NCBI RefSeq assembly: GCF_006715635.1
Contig: NZ_VFNP01000001.1
Coordinates: 2,666,001-2,730,000, forward strand
Direction: 5' to 3'
Length of the DNA: 64,000 bases
From: Streptomyces sp. SLBN-118
Lineage (GTDB): Bacteria > Actinomycetota > Actinomycetes > Streptomycetales > Streptomycetaceae
Part shown: positions 8,605 to 15,370 of the stretch, piece by piece
How the letters are laid out: the number at the start of each line of letters is the position of its first letter
Position numbering within the stretch: the first letter of the stretch is position 1
Translations under genes and position numbers: made by a program
The notes under the pieces: model-generated
Database searches by the model: none
What the model was told of the DNA's origin: nothing
What the model saw: the letters and a program-made list of their open reading frames with translations, nothing else

Positions 8605-9051
8605 ATGAACAAGTCGAACGAAGGCGCGACTGCCCGCTCCGGATGGATGCGGCCCGAGGCCGCCGAAGAGGTCCTGCCGTTGCCGCGCATCCTTGAGGCA
8701 CTCGCCGCCGTACGCCGCCGCGTCCGCGCCGTCCTGACCGACTGGGACCTTGCGCCCGAGGTCGCGGACGACGCCCTCCTCGTGGTCTCGGAGATGATCA
8801 CGAACGCGGTCATGCACGCTCTCCCGCCGGCCACCCTGCGACTGTCCCGCGTCACGGGTCACGGCGGCTGCACTCTGCGCGTCGAGGTCACCGACGCCGG
8901 TCCGGCGGCACAGCGCCGGCGAGGGGTCCGCGACACCCTGCCGGAAGAGCACGGCCGCGGGATCGCGATCGTTGCCGCACTGTCTTTCCGGTGCGGCGCC
9001 CGTGTCCATCCGGGCGGGGTCACTCGATGGGCGGATCTCCGCGTGGCGTGA
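8605..9051 (+). CDS. ATP-binding anti-sigma/RsbW-like HATPase
   Basis: A 148-residue single-domain GHKL ATPase. The N-box is SEMITNAVMHA (about residues 72-82), the G1 box VEVTDAGP (about 101-108) and the G2 region EEHGRGIAIV (about 120-129). Such proteins are abundant in Streptomyces and usually act as serine kinases or anti-sigma factors of the RsbW/SpoIIAB type. No anti-sigma antagonist or sigma factor gene is adjacent. The ATG at 8605 has AGGGGCACG upstream; an upstream start at 8548 lacks a ribosome site. Its position between the two operator copies is unusual for this family and suggests either chance insertion or a signalling role in the cassette. Confidence 0.75.
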   Translation: MNKSNEGATARSGWMRPEAAEEVLPLPRILEALAAVRRRVRAVLTDWDLAPEVADDALLVVSEMITNAVMHALPPATLRLSRVTGHGGCTLRVEVTDAGPAAQRRRGVRDTLPEEHGRGIAIVAALSFRCGARVHPGGVTRWADLRVA

Positions 9052-9160
9052 GCCGACCCCGCGACGCGGACGGCAGCGTCGTCGCAGTGAAGGTCTGGGT
9101 CCCCGGCAGGCGGTCGCGGCTACGGCCGAGAAGTACGCCTGCAGATGTCACGCCGGAACC

Positions 9161-9190
9161 ATTGACAGACAAGAGCGATTGTCAAACAAT
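9161..9190. promoter_or_regulatory. operator palindrome, copy 2, before the permease gene
   Basis: ATTGACAGACAA (9161-9172) is identical to the left half of copy 1. The right half, TTGTCAAACAAT (9179-9190), pairs with it at 9 of 12 positions across a 6-base gap. It lies 65 bp before the permease start. The sequence from here to the start codon is also similar to that following copy 1, including CGGGGGCC and GGCAAGGAGCTCG. Confidence 0.7.
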
Positions 9191-9254
9191 CGGCGGCACC
9201 TTCAGGGGTGACGGGGGCCACAAGTAGGCCATCGCAAGAGGCAAGGAGCTCGAC

Positions 9255-10916
9255 ATGAACGGTTACCAACAGGTTTTCGACCCCCTCGCAGGGTCACTGG
9301 GGTGGAGCGCGCTGTGCGCCGCGCTTCCCCTGGTCATGCTGTTCGTGCTGCTGGGTGGTCTGCGCTGGAAGGCGTGGAAGGCATCGCTGATGGCTCTCGC
9401 CGCGGCCCTCGGCGTGGCGGTCTTCGCCTATGAGATGCCTGTGGGCCAGGCGGCTCTGGCAGCGGGGGAGGGAGCCGCCTTCGGCCTGTTCCCGATCATC
9501 TGGATCGTGCTGAACGCCCTGTGGATCTACAAGCTCACAGAGCTCACAGGGTGGGACGCAGTGCTCCGGCGGGCGTTCGGGTCGCTGTCGGCCGATCAGC
9601 GCGTGCAGGCGGTGATCATCGCTTTCTGCTTCGGCGCGCTGCTGGAGGCGCTCGCCGGCTTCGGTACCCCGGTGGCGGTCTCCTCGGTGATGCTGATGGC
9701 GGTCGGGCTGCGGCCGATGAAGGCCGCCACGGTCTCCCTGGTGGCCAACACGGCACCCGTGGCGTTCGGTGCCATCGCGGTGCCGATCACCACCCTGGCG
9801 AAGATCACCGGCCTGGACGCCGCGGACCTGGGCGCGATGGTGGGGCGACAGACGCCGCTGCTGGCTCTGTTCGTGCCGCTGCTGCTGGTGTTCATGGTGG
9901 ACGGCAGGCGCGGTGTGCGGCAGACGTGGCCGGTGGCCCTCGCGGGCGGTTTCGGATTCGCGGCCGCCCAGTTCATCAGCGCCAACTTCCTCTCCTACGA
10001 GATCGCCGACATCGTGGCGGCCTTCGCGGGCGCCCTGGCCGTCGTCGTAACGCTGCGCGTCTGGCAGCCCAAGGAGACGCTGGCGGCGCAGGGCCAGGCG
10101 CCGGTCCTCGTCGGGGACGCGTCCGCCGACGCGGTGGTCTCCGAGACCGTGGACCGGCGCAGACGCACGGGTGAGGGATCCGCTCTGATGGCGTTCGCTC
10201 CCTACCTGACGGTGGTGGTGCTCTTCGCAGTGGCCACGTTCGGACCGGTGAAGACCTGGCTTGAGGCCCACTCGGGGTGGAAGTTCGCCTGGCCCGGCCT
10301 GGACGTGGTCAACGCCTCCGGCAAGCCGCTCGCCTCCGCGACCTTCAACTTCAACCTGCTCAACTCCGGTGGCACGATCCTGCTGCTGGCCGGTCTGATC
10401 ACCGCCGCGATCTACGGCATCGGGATCACGCGGGGCGCCCGCGCGTACGGGGGCACCGTGCGGCAGTTCCGCTGGACCGTCGTCACGGTCATGGCGGTCC
10501 TCGCCCTGGCCTATGTGATGAACATGTCCGGGCAGACCGTCACGCTCGGTCTCTTCCTGGCCCAGACCGGCGCGGCGTTCGCCCTGCTCTCTCCCATCGT
10601 CGGCTGGCTGGGGGTCGCCGTCACCGGCTCCGACACCTCCTCCAACTCCCTGTTCGGTCTTCTGCAGCTCACCGCGGCCCAGAAGACCGGCATGTCCCCC
10701 TACCTGCTCGGCGCGGCCAACACCACCGGTGGTGTGCTGGGCAAGATGATCTCCCCGCAGAACCTGGCCATCGCTGCCGCGGTGGTGGGGCTGGAGGGCC
10801 GCGAGGGCGAACTCTTCCGACGTGTGGTCGGATGGGGCCTCGGACTGCTCGGAGCGGTCTGCCTGCTGGTCTATCTGCAGTCGACACCGGTGCTGGACTG
10901 GATGGTGGTGCGCTGA
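9255..10916 (+). CDS. L-lactate/glycolate permease (LctP family)
   Basis: A 553-residue membrane protein with about 13 hydrophobic segments, of the LctP/LldP/GlcA family of 2-hydroxy-acid:proton symporters. Family features include the GFGTPVAVSSVMLMAVGLRP segment, the ANTAPVAFGAIAVPI segment, and near the C-terminus GVAVTGSDTSSNSLFG and the GGVLGKMISPQNLAIAAAVV segment. It should bring lactate or glycolate into the cell for the downstream oxidase subunits. The ATG is preceded by GGCAAGGAGCTCGAC. Its stop overlaps the start of the GlcD-like gene by one base (TGATG). Which 2-hydroxy acid it prefers cannot be settled from sequence. Confidence 0.88.
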   Translation: MNGYQQVFDPLAGSLGWSALCAALPLVMLFVLLGGLRWKAWKASLMALAAALGVAVFAYEMPVGQAALAAGEGAAFGLFPIIWIVLNALWIYKLTELTGWDAVLRRAFGSLSADQRVQAVIIAFCFGALLEALAGFGTPVAVSSVMLMAVGLRPMKAATVSLVANTAPVAFGAIAVPITTLAKITGLDAADLGAMVGRQTPLLALFVPLLLVFMVDGRRGVRQTWPVALAGGFGFAAAQFISANFLSYEIADIVAAFAGALAVVVTLRVWQPKETLAAQGQAPVLVGDASADAVVSETVDRRRRTGEGSALMAFAPYLTVVVLFAVATFGPVKTWLEAHSGWKFAWPGLDVVNASGKPLASATFNFNLLNSGGTILLLAGLITAAIYGIGITRGARAYGGTVRQFRWTVVTVMAVLALAYVMNMSGQTVTLGLFLAQTGAAFALLSPIVGWLGVAVTGSDTSSNSLFGLLQLTAAQKTGMSPYLLGAANTTGGVLGKMISPQNLAIAAAVVGLEGREGELFRRVVGWGLGLLGAVCLLVYLQSTPVLDWMVVR

Positions 10917-12295
10917 TGACCCGCACGGACCTGGCCCGAGACCTAGCCGCTCTCGTCGGGCCGGAACACGTACGGGTGGACCTCGGCGCTCTGGCCGCCT
11001 ACGCCCGCGACGCCACACCGCTCTTCCACGCCCTGCCGCAGGCGGTGGTGCTCCCCGGCAGCACCGACGAGGTCGCGGCCGTCCTCCGCTACGCCACCGA
11101 GCACGACATCCCGGTCGTGCCACGCGGAGCCGGCTCCAACCTGTGCGCCGGCACCGTGCCCCTGACCGGCGGCATCGTCCTCGTCCTGACCCGGCTGGAC
11201 CGCATCCTGGAGGTCAGCGCCGCAGAACTACTGGCCCGCGTCCAGACCGGGGTGACCACAGCCCGCCTCGCCGACGCCGCGGCCCGGGCCCGGCTGCTTT
11301 ACGCGCCGGACCCCGGAAGCCGCACCGTCTCCACCGTCGGCGGCAATGTGGCCACCTGCGCCGGCGGCCTGCGCGGGCTGAAATACGGAGTCACCCGCAA
11401 CTACGTACTCGGCCTGGAGGCCGTCCTGCCCACCGGCGAGGTCATCCGCACCGGAGGGCGGCTGTGGAAGGACGTGGCCGGCTACGACCTGACCCGGCTG
11501 CTGACCGGCTCCGAGGGCACCCTGGCAGTGATCACCGAGGTCACCGTGGCGCTGCTGCCCGCCCCCGCGGAAACCGGCACCGGCGTCGCCTACTTCGCCT
11601 CCCTCGCCGACGCCTCCCGGGCCGTGGCGGCCGTCATCGCCTCCGGCATCGTCCCGGCCACGCTGGAGTTCCTCGACCGCAAGTGCATCGCGGCGGTCGA
11701 GGAGTTCGCCGGGCTCGGCCTGCGACGGGACGCCGGGGCGCTGCTGCTGTTCGGCGACGACGGCACAGCCCAGGCCGTGGCCGCCAACCTCGCCCGCATC
11801 CAGGAGGTATGCACACAAGCCGGCGCGCTGGAGGTCACCCTCGCCGAGGACGTGGCCCGCGCCGACGCCCTGCTGGCCGCCCGCCGCTGCTCGCTGCCGG
11901 CCCTCTCCCGCCTGGGCTCACTGACCATCCTCGAAGACGCCACCGTGCCCCGCCACCGGCTCGCCGAGATGGTCGACCGCATCGACGAGATCGCCGCCCG
12001 CCACGACTTGACGATCGCCACCTTCGGGCACGCCGGCGACGGCAACCTCCACCCCACCTGCGTCCTCGACCCCGACGACCACGCGGCCATCGACCGCGCG
12101 CACCAGGCGTTCGCGGAGATCTTCGCCACCGCCATCGCCCTGGACGGCACCATCACCGGCGAACACGGCGTGGGCGCTGCCAAGCTGCCCTACCTGGCTG
12201 ACAGGATCGGCGCCGACCAGATCGCACTGCTGCGCCGCATCAAGAAAGCCTTCGACCCGGCAGGGATCCTCAACCCCGGAAAGCTCGGATCATGA
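10916..12295 (+). CDS. FAD-linked 2-hydroxy-acid oxidase subunit GlcD-like
   Basis: A 459-residue flavoprotein. The N-terminal FAD_binding_4 (PCMH) domain spans about residues 35-215, with the pyrophosphate-binding stretch VPRGAGSNLCAG and the GNVATCAGGLRGLKYGVTRNY segment. The FAD-oxidase C domain follows, with FGHAGDGNLHP and the terminal GEHGVGAAK typical of GlcD, D-lactate and D-2-hydroxyglutarate dehydrogenases. It should oxidise glycolate or D-lactate to the 2-oxo acid and pass electrons to the Fe-S partner encoded next. The start at 10916 overlaps the permease stop, and its own stop overlaps the next start (ATGA). No GlcE gene is present. Confidence 0.87.
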   Translation: MTRTDLARDLAALVGPEHVRVDLGALAAYARDATPLFHALPQAVVLPGSTDEVAAVLRYATEHDIPVVPRGAGSNLCAGTVPLTGGIVLVLTRLDRILEVSAAELLARVQTGVTTARLADAAARARLLYAPDPGSRTVSTVGGNVATCAGGLRGLKYGVTRNYVLGLEAVLPTGEVIRTGGRLWKDVAGYDLTRLLTGSEGTLAVITEVTVALLPAPAETGTGVAYFASLADASRAVAAVIASGIVPATLEFLDRKCIAAVEEFAGLGLRRDAGALLLFGDDGTAQAVAANLARIQEVCTQAGALEVTLAEDVARADALLAARRCSLPALSRLGSLTILEDATVPRHRLAEMVDRIDEIAARHDLTIATFGHAGDGNLHPTCVLDPDDHAAIDRAHQAFAEIFATAIALDGTITGEHGVGAAKLPYLADRIGADQIALLRRIKKAFDPAGILNPGKLGS

Positions 12296-13512
12296 CCGAC
12301 CCCACCAACGTCAACGACGCCAGCCGGACCGGGCACGGCCACACCGGCGGCGGCACCTCTGCGACCGGTCCGGCCGCCGGGCCGGAGCCGGAACAGGGCC
12401 GCGGCATCTTCGACAAGAACTTGCTGGACCGGTGCATCTCCTGCGGATTCTGCCTGCCGGCCTGCCCCACCTACGCCCTCACCGGCGAGGAGACCTCCTC
12501 TCCTCGCGGCCGTATCACCCTGATGAGAGCGTTGGAAACAGGCCGCCTCGACGAGGACGACCCGACCCTGACCGAGGAATCGTCCTTCTGCCTGGGCTGC
12601 CGTGCCTGCGAGACCGTCTGTCCCGCCGGAGTGGAATACGGGCAGATGCTGGAACAGTGGCGTGACCACCAGTGGCGCGGCCGCAACCGGCCCTGGATCG
12701 CACGCATCCTGATGGCGCTGGTCTCGCACCCCGGGCTGCTGCGGCTCCAGGCCCTCGTACGCCACGCCCGCGACGGCGGCAACCCCGCCGAGCAGTCCTC
12801 CCAGACCGCGACAGAACCCACATCCCTGATGCTCGGCTGCGTCGAACGAGGCCTGTACCCCAAGGTCTCCCGCGCCGTCCAGAAGCTGTGCCCCGAGATC
12901 ACCGTTCCCTCCCGGCAGGGCTGCTGCGGCGCACTGCACGCCCACAACGGCGATTCCCGCACCGGCGAGGCACTGGCCCACGCCCTCGGCGAGCAACTCC
13001 CCGGCACCATCGTGACCACCGCCGGCGGATGCGCCGCCCACCTCGCCCACCACCTGGGCCGGGACCGGGTCCGGGAGCTGAGTGAATACCTCGACAGAGC
13101 CGGACACCGGCCCACCGGCCAGGTCGCGGTCGACGGGCGCAGGGCCAGGGCCACCCTCCAGGACTCCTGCCACCTGCGCAACGGACTCGGAGTGACCCGT
13201 CCGCCCCGGGACCTCATCGCCGCTGTCGCCGACTACGTCGAGCTGCCCGGCGCAGGCGAGTGCTGCGGAGCCGCCGGCACCTACGCGATGCTGCGGCCGT
13301 CCGACAGCCGCGCCCTACTGGACCCGAAACTCGACGCCCTGGACCGCATGGACGTGGACTACATCATCGCCGTCAATCCCGGCTGCCTGCGCCAGCTCCA
13401 GCAAGGACTGCGCCGCCGACGCTCCCGCGTCCGGGCCGTGCACCTCGCCGAGTTCCTCGCCATGGCGCGCGAACCCAAGCCCGCCGACGAGGCCGAGACC
13501 GGGAAGTCCTGA
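12292..13512 (+). CDS. Fe-S subunit GlcF-like
   Basis: A 406-residue electron-transfer subunit. Two [4Fe-4S] motifs, CISCGFCLPACP (about residues 48-59) and CLGCRACETVCP (about 102-113), are followed by two cysteine-rich CCG domains (QGCCGALHAHNG, and GECCGAAGTY with a distal NPGC). This is the GlcF layout of glycolate oxidase and of lactate-utilising LutA-like proteins. It should accept electrons from the GlcD-like flavoprotein and reduce menaquinone or another carrier at the membrane. The first 40 residues are a low-complexity Gly/Pro-rich extension not usual for GlcF. The start overlaps the previous stop by 4 bases. Confidence 0.87.
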   Translation: MTDPTNVNDASRTGHGHTGGGTSATGPAAGPEPEQGRGIFDKNLLDRCISCGFCLPACPTYALTGEETSSPRGRITLMRALETGRLDEDDPTLTEESSFCLGCRACETVCPAGVEYGQMLEQWRDHQWRGRNRPWIARILMALVSHPGLLRLQALVRHARDGGNPAEQSSQTATEPTSLMLGCVERGLYPKVSRAVQKLCPEITVPSRQGCCGALHAHNGDSRTGEALAHALGEQLPGTIVTTAGGCAAHLAHHLGRDRVRELSEYLDRAGHRPTGQVAVDGRRARATLQDSCHLRNGLGVTRPPRDLIAAVADYVELPGAGECCGAAGTYAMLRPSDSRALLDPKLDALDRMDVDYIIAVNPGCLRQLQQGLRRRRSRVRAVHLAEFLAMAREPKPADEAETGKS

Positions 13513-13520
13513 GGAAGCCG

Positions 13521-14150
13521 ATGCCCACCGACTACGCCTGCCATGCCGCAACCGAACGCGCGGCACAGAGCCTCGGACGGCTGCGGGCCTTCCTCCAGGA
13601 CGGCCCCCCGCACACACGAGCAGCGGACGACCCCGCCGGGCGGTCAGCGGGCGCGGCAGTACTGTTGGCCTTCCTCGACGGGCTCCACGCCGACCTCACG
13701 GGCACGCTGAGCGAATGGCACGCCGGCGTCGGCCACCGGGTCCGCAGAGCCCTCGGGCTACCCGCCACCGGGGCTGACAGTCCCGGCGACGGCCCCGTCC
13801 CGCCGCCGAGCGGCTGGGCCCTCGTGCAGGCCAAGGCCCACGAGGTACTCACCGTCCTGGCCGGCCCCTCTCGCGCCGGCCCCGCCCGACCAGGGGAGTT
13901 GCCGAGCCGGCTGAACCTGGTGGAGGACACGTTCGCAGGAGCACTGCGCGGAATGGCCGTCCCACCCGAAGCGTCGGTGGCATGCGCTGCTGAACTGGCG
14001 GCCGCCGCCGGTTCGCTGTTCGGGATCCGCCCCGCACCTTCCCCACCACCGCCTCCCCAGCCTCCGCCTCCCCCGCAGCCGCCCCGGCGCGCGCCGAGAG
14101 GCGTGTCCCTCCCGGCGCAACTGCCCGACTGGACGGGTGGCTTGCCATGA
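13521..14150 (+). CDS. hypothetical protein, last gene of the 2-hydroxy-acid cassette
   Basis: A 209-residue protein that I do not recognise. It starts 8 bp after the GlcF-like stop with GAGGAAG just upstream of the ATG, so it is very likely cotranslated. The first 170 residues look globular and alpha-helical, with regular Ala/Leu spacing. Residues about 172-195 are a run of prolines broken by Ser and Gln, and the tail ends LPDWTGGLP. No transmembrane segment, signal peptide or metal motif is evident. Its place after the oxidase subunits suggests an assembly or regulatory role, but that is inference only. Confidence 0.65.
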   Translation: MPTDYACHAATERAAQSLGRLRAFLQDGPPHTRAADDPAGRSAGAAVLLAFLDGLHADLTGTLSEWHAGVGHRVRRALGLPATGADSPGDGPVPPPSGWALVQAKAHEVLTVLAGPSRAGPARPGELPSRLNLVEDTFAGALRGMAVPPEASVACAAELAAAAGSLFGIRPAPSPPPPPQPPPPPQPPRRAPRGVSLPAQLPDWTGGLP

Positions 14151-14754
14151 GTCCTCACTTCCTGCGCAGCCGGCGACCGGCCCGTACACCGGTTCCACGC
14201 CCGCGTACGGCAGAGGAGACCCACATGACGCCGGTGAACGGCGAGTTCCGGTCGGCGCGGACAGGCCGTGGTGCGGGCCGGGCAAGTGCTTGCGCGTCGA
14301 GTCCCGGCAAGGCCAGTGAGACCACGAAACTCAGCAGGGTGCGCCCCGCTTCACCTTGATCGGAGGTCAAGAGGAAGGGCAACTACTGAGGCTTGCCGAC
14401 CGGGGCAGCGCTGGCCTTGCTGGAGCTGCATACAGCAGTGGCACGACACACCCAACGCGCACCGCAGACGAGAGTCACCGCCCAGGCCCCGTCTGGAGTA
14501 GACGGCCGCTGCGGAGACTTGCCTAACTTGCCAGAACCGCTTCTTAGCCCATTCACCTGTAACTTCACTTGACAAACCTAGATAACCACTGCGGCCCTTT
14601 GGCTGTGCGGGGGTTGTTTCCCCACCCCGCCCCTTCCCTCAACTGGGGCTCCGTCCCAGCCCCGCTCACATTCAGCTTGACTCTGTCGGGGATCTTGGAG
14701 TTTCGCGGTGCGGCAGCATGATCAACGGGCATGCTCGGGTGGTTCCGATGACCG
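14151..14754. other. gene-free stretch, lower G+C, with a GC-rich hairpin repeat
   Basis: Only short, mutually overlapping frames without ribosome sites are present. Around 14350-14600 the base composition drops below that of the genes, which fits inserted or decayed DNA. At 14608-14670 is a GC-rich block (GGGGGTTGTTTCCCCACC, then GGGGCTCCGTCCCAGCCCC, which folds back on itself). I recall this block as a common intergenic repeat in Streptomyces chromosomes. I see no tRNA or attachment site here. Confidence 0.4.
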
Positions 14755-14960
14755 ATGCAGCTGTCGAGGTGCCCGTTGTCGCTCCGTCCTCGTTCCGGTG
14801 AGCAAGTCCCGCCTCTGACTGCGCAGATCGCGCGGGCGAGCAACCCGGGTGGTACGACGGCGATATGGGTGCGCGACCGGCTGGACGGACTGTGGTGTGA
14901 CGAGGACTTCGCCGCCTGGTACCCACGTGACGGGCGTCCGGGTCTCTCCCCTGCCCAGTT
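14755..14960 (+). pseudogene. truncated IS1182-type transposase N-terminus
   Basis: The frame encodes PPLTAQIARASNPGGTTAIW, followed by VRDRLDGLWCDEDFAAWYPR and DGRPGLSPAQ. This is the conserved start of transposases I know from IS1182-like elements in actinomycetes. The homology stops abruptly at about 14960, where a dispersed repeat begins, so roughly 90% of the transposase is missing. No terminal inverted repeat remains. It marks a past insertion between the 2-hydroxy-acid cassette and nrdA. Confidence 0.65.
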
Positions 14961-15012
14961 CAGCCCGTCCGGCGTTTGAGGACATGCGGCCGAAGGTCGC
15001 ATCCGGCGGGGT
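14961..15012 (+). repeat. dispersed Streptomyces intergenic repeat
   Basis: TTCAGCCCGTCCGGCGTTTG followed by AGGAC is a sequence I recall at very many intergenic positions in Streptomyces genomes. It is followed by a small hairpin, ATGCGGCC-GAA-GGTCGCAT (14983-15001). Its junction with the transposase fragment suggests either that the element inserted there or that recombination between repeats removed the rest of the transposase. Confidence 0.55.
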
Positions 15013-15073
15013 GGGCAGCAGCCCGCCGCAGGCACACCGCGTACCCCGCACCCCGCGCGCCGTAGCCGCCCCG

Positions 15074-15120
15074 ACACAACATGTGGTGGGTGCGGCAACT
15101 CCCCGCCCCCACATGTATGC
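15074..15120 (+). promoter_or_regulatory. candidate NrdR box pair upstream of nrdA
   Basis: Two ACATGT cores, at 15079-15084 and 15111-15116, are 32 bp apart (about three helical turns). The first lies in ACACAACATGTGGTGG, which fits the loose NrdR consensus acaCwAtATaTwGtgt at about 7 of 10 core positions; the second fits less well. Paired boxes spaced by whole turns are typical for NrdR control of ribonucleotide reductase genes. No -10/-35 pair can be assigned with confidence. Confidence 0.45.
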
Positions 15121-15236
15121 TCGTCCTCGCTGTCGCCGCAGGGGAATCCGGTGTGAATCCGGAACTGTCCCGCAACGGTGTGATGCGGTGCGCTTTGTCG
15201 CGCCCCACCAGTCCGAAGACCTGCCGACGGTGCATC
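15117..15236 (+). ncRNA. cobalamin (AdoCbl) riboswitch of nrdAB
   Basis: The conserved B12 aptamer core is plain: GGGGAATCCGGTGTGAATCC at 15140-15159, then ACTGTCCCGCAACGGT at 15164-15179, and the B12 box AGTCCGAAGACCTGCC at 15210-15225. ATGCTCGTC (15117-15125) pairs with GACGG-TGCAT (15226-15235) to close the aptamer. About 135 bases separate it from the nrdA start. In that platform GGGCCGG near 15283 can pair with CCGGCCC near 15345, close to the ribosome site. By known logic in Streptomyces, adenosylcobalamin turns nrdAB off when the B12-dependent class II reductase can work. Confidence 0.93.
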
Positions 15237-15370
15237 CGGCTCGACCGAACCGGGTGCCGAGACGTCCGGGCCTCGCGGTTGGGCCGGTGGACGCGGTGAG
15301 CCGTTCCCTGTGACGCGCGCCCGTGCCGCCTTCCCCCGCCGGCCCAGAGCCGAGCGAGGGAGAGCACCAC

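Noticed and set aside
9294..11123. 609-codon open frame on the minus strand across the permease gene
   Set aside because: Low-complexity His/Arg/Gln/Gly composition and no ribosome site; the sense frame has unmistakable LctP motifs.
14351..14575. 74-codon minus-strand ORF in the gap before nrdA
   Set aside because: Starts without a ribosome site, overlaps other frames of equal quality, and has no recognisable similarity.
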